Counted from the stretch's first letter, positions 21,786-34,058 are shown. The stretch is DNA of 64,000 bases from Lepisosteus oculatus (GCF_040954835.1 NC_090699.1:16485817-16549816); one strand, 5' to 3'. Notes: generated by a model not told the origin, from the letters alone. Numbers and translations are program-made.

Positions 21786-21857
21786 GGGCTCGTCCGGGAT
21801 TTGAACCCGGGACCTCTCGCACCCGAAGCGAGAATCATACGCCTAGACCAACGAGCC
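21786..21857 (-). tRNA. tRNA-Pro(CGG), U1
   Basis: Anticodon loop TTCGGGT on the minus strand: the only CGG copy; all others are TGG. TTTT follows immediately (AAAA at 21782-21785 on the plus strand). The D-loop reads AGGCGTA where the usual vertebrate form is AGGGGTA. Confidence 0.95.
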
Positions 21858-22046
21858 ACAGCGACTCTTCCGCTTCTGTGTTGTCAGCGAGCTGGAGGAC
21901 GGGGGGAGGCGTCATTCGCTCGTCCCGTCAGACCTTCATCAATAAGTCAAGAAAGCCGACTGCCTTGCAGGCGAAGGGCAGTGGACGGCGCCCGGTAAGA
22001 GGGGAACAAGCGGCACAAGGCGACGCCGAGGAGGAAGGGACAGCGA

Positions 22047-22119
22047 GGGGGATTAGCTCACATGGTAGAGCGCTCGCTTTGCATGCGAGAGGTAGCGGGA
22101 TCGATGCCCGCATCCTCCA
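22047..22119 (+). tRNA. tRNA-Ala(TGC), U2
   Basis: Consensus form of the array: loop TTTGCAT, fully paired CTCGC/GCGAG stem, G3.T70. First T4 96 bp downstream. Confidence 0.97.
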
Positions 22120-22526
22120 GGTGTACGCTGAGCGCTCGGTGTGCCGAGAGGTGTCCTTTAACCCCTGATCACGCCTTGCGAGGAGAGTGTGAAGCGTTTG
22201 GCAGCCACGCCCCCTTTTCATCTTCTCTCTGGTTTAAGTGCGTCTCCGCCACTCTCTCTTGACACTTCATGGCAGCATGTCAGGGGTCCGAGTGATGTTT
22301 TTAATGGCTGAGTGAGGGCACGACGCTGAAGCAGAGAGGCCATTTCAGCCAGAGAGACTTGTGCTAGGTGAGCTGTGAAAGACAGACTCGCGACAGAAAC
22401 AAAGCCCCAAAGTCTCGGGTGAGATCAAAAGGCAAATGCAACACCCAGCAGAGGGTGTCGCAAGATTAGGGAACAGGCGTCTGAAATCCCTGTGAGGCAA
22501 ACTTTCCGGCCCGAGCACCGCAGCTG

Positions 22527-22599
22527 GCCTCGTTGGCGTAGTAGGTAGCGCGTCAGTCTCATAATCTGAAGGTCGTGAGTTCGATCCTCACACGGGGCA
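22527..22599 (+). tRNA. tRNA-Met(CAT), U2
   Basis: Identical to the U1 Met; T4 terminator retained. Confidence 0.96.
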
Positions 22600-23103
22600 G
22601 GGCCACTCGCTTTCTTGCTCTTTTCAGACACTTGCAGCAACTATTCGCTCAGAACCACGTCTGCGTGCCTACCACGTGGAAAGCGTCACCTTTACACGGG
22701 AGAGGAGCAAAGCCGCACCCCTTTCCTACATAACACTCACATTCAGAGTTAAATCCCCAAATTTGCCCTAACTTTCGCTGGCGCTGCTGTCAGCCTGCCC
22801 CTGTTGCCGATGAAAGGCTCACATAGCGTCATGACAGTTGCAAAACAATGTTCCACACTCCGTAAGCGACAAGTTCAGTGTTTCAAGTCACCCGATATGC
22901 CGAGAGTCAAAGGAGCGCAAAACCCCAAGCGTCAAAAGACAAGATGAGTTGATGGAAAGAGCATTGAATTGAGGAGCACAAAAGTTCAGCTCGTACAATA
23001 GGCAACGAAGGTCTATTCGTGCGTCTTCATCGCACTTGAAAGGACTGCCTTGCAGACCAAGGGCAGCGGGCGGTAAGACATGATGGCGAGAAGCCTGAAG
23101 CGA

Positions 23104-23176
23104 GGGGGATTAGCTCAAATGGTAGAGCGCTCGCTTAGCATGCGAGAAGTAGCGGGATCGATGCCCGCATCCTCCA
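23104..23176 (+). tRNA. tRNA-Ala(AGC), U2
   Basis: Consensus except one G to A in the variable loop (GAGAAGTAG). Confidence 0.96.
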
Positions 23177-23911
23177 GGTGCGAGTCTGGAGCTCTGGGAG
23201 CCAGGTGCTCTCCTTTAGCCTCTGCGACTTCTGATAGGTTCTCCTCCGCTCAACGTCCTTCAGCTGTCAAGTATTGAAGGGCCACGCCTCCTTCCCCACC
23301 TCAGTCTGCACCGAGTGCGTCTCCGGCATTTTCTCGTCCGATTTGGCAGCTTAGCAAATGAAAAGTATATCCGAGTGAAAACAATGCTGAGAATACTCTC
23401 ACGAATCCTTAGAAGACGTGCGTTTGATCAACGATTGCTTAACATTCCCATTCGAGCCATCAAGCTCGTAGTTTTCCTTCAAATATTGAAAGCTGTCAGC
23501 GAGCACATCACGCTCTGCAGGACGGTGAAGTATTTTGAGTACTTCAACAGAAAGAAGAGCAGACAGCTCCGCAAATATGCGAGGCGCAGAGAGCGCAAGG
23601 CGAGCCCCGCACACGTTTCGGTGGCTGAGAGAGGGCGGTTTTTGCTTCTGCATTTCTCAAGTAATGACGCATGACAACAAGCGATCGCGGTGCTCATTTA
23701 CGACATAGCGGTGAGGAGTTTTCAGGACGTGTTCTTTTGAACGAGCAACGAGGTTGCCGCCTTGGACAGCTGACTGCACGCTGTCATTGTGCCACGTGAT
23801 GAGGATTGACCAGGCTCCTTCAGTCATCAGTCACCTTCCATCGTTTGCCGTAAGCAGACGCTGCGAGGTGATGTGGATATCAGGTCCCAGGAGTGTGGAA
23901 GAGGAGGAAAA
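23177..23911 (+). other. Unit spacer Ala(AGC)-Pro, 735 bp (example U2)
   Basis: This is the longest non-tRNA stretch of each unit. It holds a 119-codon open frame (23315-23674) that begins at GTG and has no ATG start, no recognisable domain and overlapping open frames on the other strand. It persists because units are near identical, and unit differences give both silent and replacement changes. I see no 5S, snRNA or snoRNA boxes. The other spacers (407, 504, 189 bp) are equally empty. Confidence 0.6.
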
Positions 23912-23983
23912 GGGCTCGTCCGGGATTTGAACCCGGGACCTCTCGCACCCAAAGCGAGAATCATACGCCTAGACCAACGAGCC
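23912..23983 (-). tRNA. tRNA-Pro(TGG), U2
   Basis: Loop TTTGGGT; first TGG copy from the left. TTTT directly at the 3' end. Confidence 0.96.
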
Positions 23984-24172
23984 ACAGCGACTCTTCCGCT
24001 TCTGTGTTGTCAGCGAGCTGCAGGACAGGGGGAGGCGTCATTCGCTCGTCCCGTCAGACCTTCATCAATAAGTCAAGAAAGCCGACTGCCTTGCAGGCGA
24101 AGGGCAGTGGACGGCGCCCGGTAAGAGGGGAACAAGCGGCACAAGGCGACGCCGAGGAGGAAGGGACAGTGA

Positions 24173-24245
24173 GGGGGATTAGCTCACATGGTAGAGCGCT
24201 CGCTTTGCATGCGAGAGGTAGCGGGATCGATGCCCGCATCCTCCA
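24173..24245 (+). tRNA. tRNA-Ala(TGC), U3
   Basis: Consensus. Followed by the GAGCATTTAG flank variant shared only with U15. Confidence 0.97.
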
Positions 24246-24652
24246 GGTGTACGCTGAGCGCTCGGTGTGCCGAAAGGTGTCCTTTAACCCCTGATCACGC
24301 CTTGCGAGGAGAGTGTGGAGCATTTAGCAGCCACGCCCCCTTTTCATCTTCTCTCTGGCTTAAGTGCGTCTCCGCCACTCTCTCTTGACACTTCATGGCA
24401 GCATGTCAGAGGTCCGAGTGATGTCTTTAATGGCTGAGTGAGGGCACGATGCTGAAGCAGAGAGGCCATTTCAGCCAGAGAGACTTGTGCTAGGTGAGCT
24501 GTGAAAGACAGACTCGCGACAGAAACAAAGCCCCAAAGTCTCGGGTGAGATCAAAAGGCAAATGCAACACCCAGCAGCGGGTGTCGCAAGATTAGGGAAC
24601 AGGCGTCTGAAATCCCTGTGAGGCAAACTTTCCGGCCCGAGTGCCGCAGCTG

Positions 24653-24725
24653 GCCTCGTTGGCGTAGTAGGTAGCGCGTCAGTCTCATAATCTGAAGGTC
24701 GTGAGTTCGATCCTCACACGGGGCA
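24653..24725 (+). tRNA. tRNA-Met(CAT), U3
   Basis: Consensus gene; downstream T4 is changed to TTCT. Confidence 0.95.
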
Positions 24726-25229
24726 GGGCCACTCGCTTTCTTGCTCTTCTCAGACACTTGCAGCAACTATTCGCTCAGAACCACGTCTGCGTGCCTACCA
24801 CGTGGAAAGCGTCACCTTTACACGGGAGAGGAGCAAAGCCGCACCCCTTTCCTACATAACACTCACATTCAGAGTTAAGTCCACAAATTTGCCCTAACTT
24901 TCGCTGGCGCTGCTGTCAGCCTGCCCCTGTTGCCGATGAAAGGCTCACACAGCGTCATGACAGTTGCAAAACAATGTTCCACACTCCGTAAGCAACAACT
25001 TCAGTGTTTCAAGTCACCCGATATGCCGAGAGTCAAAGGAGCGCAAAACCCCAAGCGTCAAAAGACAAGATGAGTTGATGGAAAGAGCATTGAATTGAGG
25101 AGCACAAAAGTTCAGCTCGTACAATAGGCAAGGAAGGTCTATTCGTGCGTCTTCATCGCACTTGAAAGGACTGCCTTGCAGACCAAGGGCAGCGGGCGGT
25201 AAGACATGATGCCGAGTGGCCTGAAGCGA

Positions 25230-25302
25230 GGGGGATTAGCTCAAATGGTAGAGCGCTCGCTTAGCATGCGAGAGGTAGCGGAATCGATGCCCGCATCCTC
25301 CA
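25230..25302 (+). tRNA. tRNA-Ala(AGC), U3, T-stem mutated
   Basis: G53 to A (GCGGAATCG) breaks the near-universal 53-61 pair and alters box B. Shared with U15. Likely weak or inactive. Confidence 0.8.
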
Positions 25303-26249
25303 GGTGCGAGTCTGGAGCTCTGGGAGCCAGGTGCTCTCCTTTAGCCTCTGCGACTTCTGATAGGTTCTCCTCCACTCAACGTCCTTCAGCTGTCAAGCAT
25401 TAAAGGGCCACGCCTCCTTCCCCACCTCAGTCTGCACCGAGTGCGTCTCCGGCATTTTCTCGTCCGATTTGGCAGCTTAGCAAATGAAAAGTATATCCGA
25501 GTGAAAACGGTGGTGAGAATACTCTCACGAATCCTTAGAAGACGTGCGTTTGATCAACGATTGCTTAACATTCACATTCGAGCCATCAAGCTCGTAGTTT
25601 TCCTTCAAATATTGAAAGCTGTCAGCGAGCACATCACGCTCTGCAGGACGGTGAAGTATTTGGAGTACTTCAACAGAAAGAAGAGCAGACAGCTCCACAA
25701 ATATGCGAGGCGCAGAGAGCGCAAGGCGAGCCCCGCACACGTTTCGGTGGCTGAGAGAGGGCGGTTTTTGCTTCTGCATTTCTCAAGTAATGGCGCATGA
25801 CGACAAGCGATCGCGGTGCTCATTTACCACATAGCGGTGAGGAGTTTTCAGGACGTGTTCTTTTGAACGAGCAACGAGGTTGCCGCCTTGGACAGCTGAC
25901 TGCACGCTGGCATTGTGCCACGTGATGAGGATTGACCAGGCTCCTTCAGTCATCAGTCACCTTCCATCGTTTGCCGTAAGCAGACGCTGCGAGGTGATGT
26001 GGATATCAGGTCCCAGGAGTGTGGAAGAGGAGGAAAAGGGCTCGTCCGGGATTTGAACCCGGGACCTCTCGCACCCAAAGCGAGAATCATACGCCTAGAC
26101 CAACCCAGTGGGCAAAAGATGTATAATATACGTCTATTAAACGTATACCTTAGACGTCTAAATGTGGTCTACAATTCGTCTAGAATGAAATTCTAATATA
26201 CGTCTAAAGTTATACGTCAATTATACGTCTATGTTTAGACGTTCATTAT

Positions 26250-26597
26250 ACATAAATGGTTGGAGTTCTATTATACGGATAAATTTAGAGGACTATTATA
26301 CATATATGGTTGGAGTTCCGGATAACTTTAGAGGTCTATTATACGCATAACTTTAGAGGACTATTATACGTATATGGTTAGAGGTCTATTATACGGATAA
26401 CTTTAGAGGACTATTATACGTATATGGTTAGAGGTCTATTATACGTATAACTTTAGACGTCTATTATACGTATATGGTTAGAGGTCTATTATACGTATAT
26501 GGTTAGAGGTCTATTATACGGATAACATTAGAGGTCTATTATACGTATATGGTTAGAGGTCTATTATACGGATAACATTAGAGGTCTATTATACATC
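26250..26597. repeat. 25-bp minisatellite inside transposon copy 1
   Basis: Units alternate between GGTCTATTATACGTATATGG + TTAGA and GGTCTATTATACGGATAAC + ATTAGA. Copies 2 and 3 of the transposon have two and one fewer unit. Confidence 0.85.
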
Positions 26598-28549
26598 AAA
26601 GACAGATTTTATAGGTGTAGAAACAAGTAAACCAAGCCAATGATTAGGTTTAGAAATTTATTCTGAAAATACACATTCACACCTGAAACATACGTATTTC
26701 AAATTATACATTGTATACAATCAATCAACAATCAACATATGGGCAATAATCATAAAAAACACAACTAGTTTTAAACTTCAGCTACAAATTCTGGTAACAT
26801 GGCAATATACAGTCTAGTAATGACAAACACAAAACTAATTACATTAACACACTAACTCAAAACCACATTTTGATTCAAATATACATTTTAAAATGTACAA
26901 CTTCTATATTTCCAAGAAAAAAAATATTACAATGGAAGTTAAGACGATTTTTGTCCACTATTTGCAAACCCTGTCTAATTGTCCTAACAGTTAGAACCAA
27001 AAACCTATTATTTTCAGAGTCCAGATCTCCTGGCCCCCTGCCTTGCATATGCATTCTTCAAGTAACACATTGCATGCTCCTTTATTTCTTTTTCTGTTGA
27101 TGTAGGGTGGGACTTCAGCACCGCAGCTAGGAGAAAATTATATAATATTACTTCCCAAATAAATGATGATTAATATCTTCTTTAGTATAATCTAAAAAAT
27201 GAACGGTTTACTAAGCTCAAAGCTGAAATAAATGTATAAAATTTGGCTTGCATCATAGCAGTTGAGCAATAAAGTCTGTCCTAATTACCCAAAGTTTGAA
27301 AGTACAACATAGAATAAGAATAAGAGAAACGGCAAAACGATTTTGTGTCATCTTCCCCATTCACACTATTTTATGTGCCATTTTTTTGCTTATTCACGTA
27401 CTATTTTAATCAAAATAATATTAAGAAAGATCTGTATGTATTCAGATAGTATTATTATTGTTCATACTTACTCGTCAAAAGAGGATTGCTGAGATATTTG
27501 CAGATATACTTCTACGTTTGAAAAACGTGTCCAAAATGGTGACCAACGAATACTAGCAATGCATTGTGGTATATAACCGGAAAATATGCTGGGTTCGATA
27601 TTTTCTCAACGTATGCGTTTATTAATGTTGTCGATATTATGGTTGAAATTTAACATTGATAATACATCGCGGCTATGTGCCCCCTGCTATGAGCTGATGT
27701 GCAATTTTAACGCATGCAGTTAGTAAGGATCGGTCACTGTTGTATGGTATTATATATAATGACATTATGGAATAGGATGGGGACAGGCCTGGCATCACGG
27801 GGGGAGGGGGGAATGTCGCCCCTTCAGTTTTGGGCAAAAAGATTTACCTAACTTAATTTGCGCCCTAAAAAAATAGTTGTACTTTGTCAATGGTCAGACA
27901 ACACTAAATGACACGAACAGTCACTCAGTCTGTTTGATGTGCAGGAGGGCTATCCGTCCAGGAACTGCACATATCAGTGTCGTTATTGAGTGTCAACATT
28001 ACGATCCTGTTTGCTCAGGTGGACCGATTCCTTGCAGTAGTTTATCATTATACTTAAAATCGTTATATAACTAGGACTAGTTATAGCAGTCTGTGCTTTC
28101 TGTTGGTTTTACAACATTTTTTTCTTAACGATTCAGAACGTCCATGTAGCTGCAAAAATGAACGCTTATGGTACTTTTCGCTCCAGGCAATACAAACCGT
28201 GAGAGTGACGAAAAATGTGAAACTGAACTTCATCGCAAATACCAGATTGCTAGTCGTTATCTTCTATCATGAAGCACTAATCAATGGCATAGCTGCGAGA
28301 TTTCATTTGGGTAGCTGCACCGTACAGCTCCGTTTCAACCGAAATATCACCCCCCCCTCAGAATTTCAGACGCCGCCCTACAGATTTTTCCCCGGGCACC
28401 GCGCACTGATGGGGGACGGGGTGTCCAGGAAATGGTATCAACTTTTGTCAAGAAAATAAAAATAGAAACTCTATAGGCACTCAAACATTTTACTGTTTTT
28501 TTCAGGCAGGTGGCAAGACCCCCTCAGCAAAACCCTTGTATGCCAAGCT

Positions 28550-29052
28550 GTGGGCATTGATTCGTCGAATATACGTATATTTACGGCGAAATTACGTCTA
28601 TACGTATATATACATCGCCTCGACGTATAATCAACGTCGAATTGCAACCGTAAAATCGACGACATGAATAAACGCATATATAACGTCGAAAACACATCTA
28701 ACACAGTGCCTGAGGCTTTTTACTGTATGTATCGTGTGTGCCGCAACTAGGAGTATACGGCACTCTGCACAGTGCACGAAGTAAATTATTTTGGCAGTAA
28801 TTAATTTATTATATTTACTATATGTATTATACACGTGTAGATTAATTACTGCCAAAATAATTTACTTCGTAATTAACAGTAAAAAGCCTCAGGCACTGTG
28901 TTAGATGTGTTTTCGACGTTATATATGCGTTTATTCATGTCGTCGATTTTACGGTTGCAATTCGACGTTGATTATACGTCGAGGCGACGTATATATACGT
29001 ATAGACGTAATTTCGCCGTAAATATACGTATATTCGACGAATCAATGCCCAC
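28550..29052. repeat. Fold-back terminus of transposon copy 1
   Basis: Arms of 177 bp start GTGGGCATTGATTCG on either strand. The inner edge of the left arm repeats the element's own terminal motif (GTGGGCA). Inner palindrome arms 28777-28805 and 28841-28869. Confidence 0.9.
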
Positions 29053-29253
29053 TGGGAACGAGCCACAGCGACTCTTCCGCTTCTGTGTTGTCAGCGAGCT
29101 GGAGGACGGGGGGAGGCGTCATTCGCTCGTCCCGTCAGACCTTCATCAATAAGTCAAGAAAGCCGACTGCCTTGCAGGCGAAGGGCAGTGGACGGCGCCC
29201 GGTAAGAGGGGAACAAGCGGCACAAGGCGACGCCGAGGAGGAAGGGACAGCGA

Positions 29254-29326
29254 GGGGGATTAGCTCACATGGTAGAGCGCTCGCTTTGCATGCGAGAGGT
29301 AGCGGGATCGATGCCCGCATCCTCCA
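29254..29326 (+). tRNA. tRNA-Ala(TGC), U4
   Basis: Consensus; 190 bp right of the transposon end. Confidence 0.97.
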
Positions 29327-29733
29327 GGTGTACGCTGAGCGCTCGGTGTGCCGAAAGGTGTCCTTTAACCCCTGATCACGCCTTGCGAGGAGAGTGTGGA
29401 GCGTTTAGCAGCCACGCCCCCTTTTCATCTTCTCTCTGGCTTAAGTGCGTCTCCGCCACTCTCTCTTGACACTTCATGGCAGCATGTCAGAGGTCCGAGT
29501 GATGTCTTTAATGGCTGAGTGAGGGCACGATGCTGAAGCAGAGAGGCCATTTCAGCCAGAGAGACTTGTTCTAGGTGAGCTGTGAAAGACAGACTCGCGA
29601 CAGAAACAAAGCCCCAAAGTCTCGGGTGAGATCAAAAGGCAAATGCAACACCCAGCAGCGGGTGTCGCAAGATTAGGGAACAGGCGTCTGAAATCCCTGT
29701 GAGGCAAACTTTCCGGCCCGAGTGCCGCAGCTG

Positions 29734-29806
29734 GCCTCGTTGGCGTAGTAGGTAGCGCGTCAGTCTCATAATCTGAAGGTCGTGAGTTCGATCCTCACAC
29801 GGGGCA
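29734..29806 (+). tRNA. tRNA-Met(CAT), U4
   Basis: Consensus; no T4 nearby. Confidence 0.95.
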
Positions 29807-30310
29807 GGGCCACTCGCTTTCTTGCTCTTCTCAGACACTTGCAGCAACTATTCGCTCAGAACCACGTCTGCGTGCCTACCACGTGGAAAGCGTCACCTTT
29901 ACACGGGAGAGGAGCAAAGCCGCACCCCTTTCCTACATAACACTCACATTCAGAGTTAAGTCCACAAATTTGCCCTAACTTTCGCTGGCGCTGCTGTCAG
30001 CCTGCCCCTGTTGCCGATGAAAGGCTCACACAGCGTCATGACAGTTGCAAAACAATGTTCCACACTCCGTAAGCAACAACTTCAGTGTTTCAAGTCACCC
30101 GATATGCCGAGAGTCAAAGGAGCGCAAAACCCCAAGCGTCAAAAGACAAGATGAGTTGATGGAAAGAGCATTGAATTGAGGAGCACAAAAGTTCAGCTCG
30201 TACAATAGGCAAGGAAGGTCTATTCGTGCGTCTTCATCGCACTTGAAAGGACTGCCTTGCAGACCAAGGGCAGCGGGCGGTAAGACATGATGCCGAGAGG
30301 CCTGAAGCGA

Positions 30311-30383
30311 GGGGGATTAGCTCAAATGGTAGAGCGCTCGCTTAGCATGCGAGAGGTAGCGGGATCGATGCCCGCATCCTCCA
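30311..30383 (+). tRNA. tRNA-Ala(AGC), U4
   Basis: Consensus. Confidence 0.97.
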
Positions 30384-31118
30384 GGTGCGAGTCTGGAGCT
30401 CTGGGAGCCAGGTGCTCTCCTTTAGCCTCTGCGACTTCTGATAGGTTCTCCTCCACTCAACGTCCTTCAGCTGTCAAGCACTGAAGGGCCACGCCTCCTT
30501 CCCCACCTCAGTCTGCACCGAGTGCGTCTCCGGCATTTTCTCGTCCGATTTGGCAGCTTAGCAAATGAAAAGTATATCCGAGTGAAAACGGTGGTGAGAA
30601 TACTCTCACGAATCCTTAGAAGACGTGCGTTTGATCAACGATTGCTTAACATTCACATTCGAGCCATCAAGCTCGTAGTTTTCCTTCAAATATTGAAAGC
30701 TGTCAGCGAGCACATCACGCTCTGCAGGACGGTGAAGTATTTGGAGTACTTCAACAGAAAGAAGAGCAGACAGCTCCACAAATATGCGAGGCGCAGAGAG
30801 CGCAAGGCGAACCCCGCACACGTTTCGGTGGCTGAGAGAGGGCGGTTTTTGCTTCTGCATTTCTCAAGTAATGGCGCATGACGACAAGCGATCGCGGTGC
30901 TCATTTACCACATAGCGGTGAGGAGTTTTCAGGACGTGTTCTTTTGAACGAGCAACGAGGTTGCCGCCTTGGACAGCTGACTGCACGCTGGCATTGTGCC
31001 ACGTGATGAGGATTGACCAGGCTCCTTCAGTCATCAGTCACCTTCCATCGTTTGCCGTAAGCAGACGCTGCGAGGTGATGTGGATATCAGGTCCCAGGAG
31101 TGTGGAAGAGGAGGAAAA

Positions 31119-31190
31119 GGGCTCGTCCGGGATTTGAACCCGGGACCTCTCGCACCCAAAGCGAGAATCATACGCCTAGACCAACGAGCC
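31119..31190 (-). tRNA. tRNA-Pro(TGG), U4
   Basis: Consensus for the array, intact, with adjacent TTTT. Confidence 0.96.
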
Positions 31191-31379
31191 ACAGCGACTC
31201 TTCCGCTTCTGTGTTGTCAGCGAGCTGGAGGACGGGGGGAGGCGTCATTCGCTCGTCCCGTCAGACCTTCATCAATAAGTCAAGAAAGCCGACTGCCTTG
31301 CAGGCGAAGGGCAGTGGACGGCGCCCGGTAAGAGGGGAACAAGCGGCACAAGGCGACGCCGAGGAGGAAGGGACAGTGA

Positions 31380-31452
31380 GGGGGATTAGCTCACATGGTA
31401 GAGCGCTCGCTTTGCATGCGAGTGGTAGCGGGATCGATGCCCGCATCCTCCA
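31380..31452 (+). tRNA. tRNA-Ala(TGC), U5
   Basis: A44 to T in the variable loop; otherwise consensus. Confidence 0.95.
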
Positions 31453-31859
31453 GGTGTACGCTGAGCACTCGGTGTGCCGAAAGGTGTCCTTTAACCCCTG
31501 ATCACGCCTTGCGAGGAGAGTGTGGAGCGTTTAGCAGCCACGCCCCCTTTTCATCTTCTCTCTGGCTTAAGTGCGTCTCCGCCACTCTCTCTTGACACTT
31601 CATGGCAGCATGTCAGAGGTCCGAGTGATGTCTTTAATGGCTGAGTGAGGGCACGATGCTGAAGCAGAGAGGCCATTTCAGCCAGAGAGACTTGTGCTAG
31701 GTGAGCTGTGAAAGACAGACTCGCGACAGAAACAAAGCCCCAAAGTCTCGGGTGAGATCAAAAGGCAAATGCAACACCCAGCAGCGGGTGTCGCAAGATT
31801 AGGGAACAGGCGTCTGAAATCCCTGTGAGGCAAACTTTCCGGCCCGTGTGCCGCAGCTG

Positions 31860-31932
31860 GCCTCGTTGGCGTAGTAGGTAGCGCGTCAGTCTCATAATCT
31901 GAAGGTCGTGAGTTCGATCCTCACACGGGGCA
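31860..31932 (+). tRNA. tRNA-Met(CAT), U5
   Basis: Consensus gene; flank reads CCCGTGTGCCGC. Confidence 0.95.
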
Positions 31933-32436
31933 GGGCCACTCGCTTTCTTGCTCTTCTCAGACACTTGCAGCAACTATTCGCTCAGAACCACGTCTGCGTG
32001 CCTACCACGTGGAAAGCGTCACCTTTACACGGGAGAGGAGCAAAGCCGCACCCCTTTCCTACATAACACTCACATTCAGAGTTAAGTCCACAAATTTGCC
32101 CTAACTTTCGCTGGCGCTGCTGTCAGCCTGCCCCTGTTGCCGATGAAAGGCTCACACAGCGTCATGACAGTTGCAAAACAATGTTCCACACTCCGTAAGC
32201 AACAACTTCAGTGTTTCAAGTCACCCGATATGCCGAGAGTCAAAGGAGCGCAAAACCCCAAGCGTCAAAAGACAAGATGAGTTGATGGAAAGAGCATTGA
32301 ATTGAGGAGCACAAAAGTTCAGCTCGTACAATAGGCAAGGAAGGTCTATTCGTGCGTCTTCATCGCACTTGAAAGGACTGCCTTGCAGACCAAGGGCAGC
32401 GGGCGGTAAGACATGATGCCGAGAGGCCTGAAGCGA

Positions 32437-32509
32437 GGGGGATTAGCTCAAATGGTAGAGCGCTCGCTTAGCATGCGAGAGGTAGCGGGATCGATGCCCA
32501 CATCCTCCA
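32437..32509 (+). tRNA. tRNA-Ala(AGC), U5, T-stem mismatch
   Basis: G64 to A gives a C50.A64 mismatch (GATGCCCACATCC). Box B core unaffected. Confidence 0.85.
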
Positions 32510-33244
32510 GGTGCGAGTCTGGAGCTCTGGGAGCCAGGTGCTCTCCTTTAGCCTCTGCGACTTCTGATAGGTTCTCCTCCGCTCAACGTCCTTCAGCTGT
32601 CAAGCATTGAAGGGCCACGCCTCCTTCCCCACCTCAGTCTGCACCGAGTGCGTCTCCGGCAGTTTCTCGTCCGATTTGGCAGCTTAGCAAATGAAAAGTA
32701 TATCCGAGTGAAAACGGTGGTGAGAATACTCTCACGAATCCTTAGAAGACGTGCGTTTGATCAACGATTGCTTAACATTCACATTCGAGCCATCAAGCTC
32801 GTAGTTTTCCTTCAAATATTGAAAGCTGTCAGCGAGCACATCACGCTCTGCAGGACGGTGAAGTATTTGGAGTACTTCAACAGAAAGAAGAGCAGACAGC
32901 TCCACAAATATGCGAGGCGCAGAGAGCGCAAGGCGAGCCCCGCACACGTTTCGGTGGCTGAGAGAGGGCGGTTTTTGCTTCTGCATTTCTCAAGTAATGG
33001 CGCATGACGACAAGCGATCGCGGTGCTCATTTACCACATAGCGGTGAGGAGTTTTCAGGACGTGTTCTTTTGAACGAGCAACGAGGTTGCCGCCTTGGAC
33101 AGCTGACTGCACGCTGGCATTGTGCCACGTGATGAGGATTGACCAGGCTCCTTCAGTCATCAGTCACCTTCCATCGTTTTCCGTAAGCAGACGCTGCGAG
33201 GTGATGTGGATATCAGGTCCCAGGAGTGTGGAAGAGGAGGAAAA

Positions 33245-33316
33245 GGGCTCGTCCGGGATTTGAACCCGGGAACTCTCGCACCCAAAGCGAGAATCATACG
33301 CCTAGACCAACGAGCC
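33245..33316 (-). tRNA. tRNA-Pro(TGG), U5
   Basis: One variable-loop change, G46 to T (plus strand GGGAACTCTC). Shared with U6. Confidence 0.93.
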
Positions 33317-33505
33317 ACAGCGACTCTTCCGCTTCTGTGTTGTCAGCGAGCTGGAGGACGGGGGGAGGCGTCATTCGCTCGTCCCGTCAGACCTTCATCA
33401 ATAAGTCAAGAAAGCCGACTGCCTTGCAGGCGAAGGGCAGTGGACGGCGCCCGGTAAGAGGGGAACAAGCGGCACAAGGCGACGCCGAGGAGGAAGGGAC
33501 AGTGA

Positions 33506-33578
33506 GGGGGATTAGCTCACATGGTAGAGCGCTCGCTTTGCATGCGAGAGGTAGCGGGATCGACGCCCGCATTCTCCA
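33506..33578 (+). tRNA. tRNA-Ala(TGC), U6
   Basis: T59 to C in the T-loop and C68 to T (G5.T68 wobble). Still foldable. Same in U7. Confidence 0.92.
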
Positions 33579-33985
33579 GGTGTACGCTGAGCGCTCGGTG
33601 TGCCGAAAGGTGTCCTTTAACCCCTGATCACGCCTTGCGAGGAGAGTGTGGAGCGTTTAGCAGCCACGCCCCCTTTTCATCTTCTCTCTTGCTTAAGTGC
33701 GTCTCCGCCACTCTCTCTTGACACTTCATGGCAGCATGTCAGAGGTCCGAGTGATGTCTTTAATGGCTGAGTGAGGGCACGATGCTGAAGCAGAGAGGCC
33801 ATTTCAGCCAGAGAGACTTGTGCTAGGTGAGCTGTGAAAGACAGACTCGCGACAGAAACAAAGCCCCAAAGTCTCGGGTGAGATCAAAAGGCAAATGCAA
33901 CACCCAGCAGTGGGTGTCGCAAGATTAGTGAACAGGCGTCTGAAATCCCTGTGAGGCAAACTTTCCGGCCCGAGTGCCGCAGCTG

Positions 33986-34058
33986 GCCTCGTTGGCATAG
34001 TAGGTAGCGCGTCAGTCTCATAATCTGAAGGTCGTGAGTTCGATCCTCACACGGGGCA
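33986..34058 (+). tRNA. tRNA-Met(CAT), U6
   Basis: G12 to A in the D-stem (GCATAG) gives A12.C23; box A still fits its consensus. Confidence 0.92.

Larger units (their letters stand above)
26104..29056. mobile_element. Non-autonomous DNA transposon, copy 1 (2953 bp)
   Basis: Perfect 11-bp termini CCCAGTGGGCA and TGCCCACTGGG, flanked by a 2-bp AA duplication. Left part: ACGT-rich subterminal sequence, then a 25-bp minisatellite (about 26250-26597). Middle: about 1.9 kb AT-rich, no transposase-like frame. Right end: a 177-bp inverted repeat (28550-28726 against 28876-29052) with one visible mismatch, enclosing a second 29-bp inverted repeat. The superfamily is unclear: 2-bp duplication and CCCAGTGGG ends do not fit Tc1/mariner, hAT or piggyBac. 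Mobility would need a transposase from elsewhere. Confidence 0.9.
26038..29064 (-). pseudogene. tRNA-Pro(TGG), U3, split by transposon
   Basis: The 3' 66 nt lie at 26038-26103 and the first six nt (GGCTCG) at 29064-29059. The insertion fell at tRNA positions 7-8, with TT duplicated (AA at 26102-26103 and 29057-29058 on plus). Upstream promoter box A spacing is preserved only in the larger part; the acceptor stem cannot form. Confidence 0.95.

Noticed and set aside
28103-28459. 118-codon frame inside the transposon as a possible transposase
   Set aside because: No DDE or zinc-finger features, and far too short. Its persistence in all three copies reflects their recent copying.
26104-29056. 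Dada-family transposon
   Set aside because: Dada elements target small-RNA genes but make 6-7-bp duplications; here the duplication is 2 bp and no transposase is available to compare.
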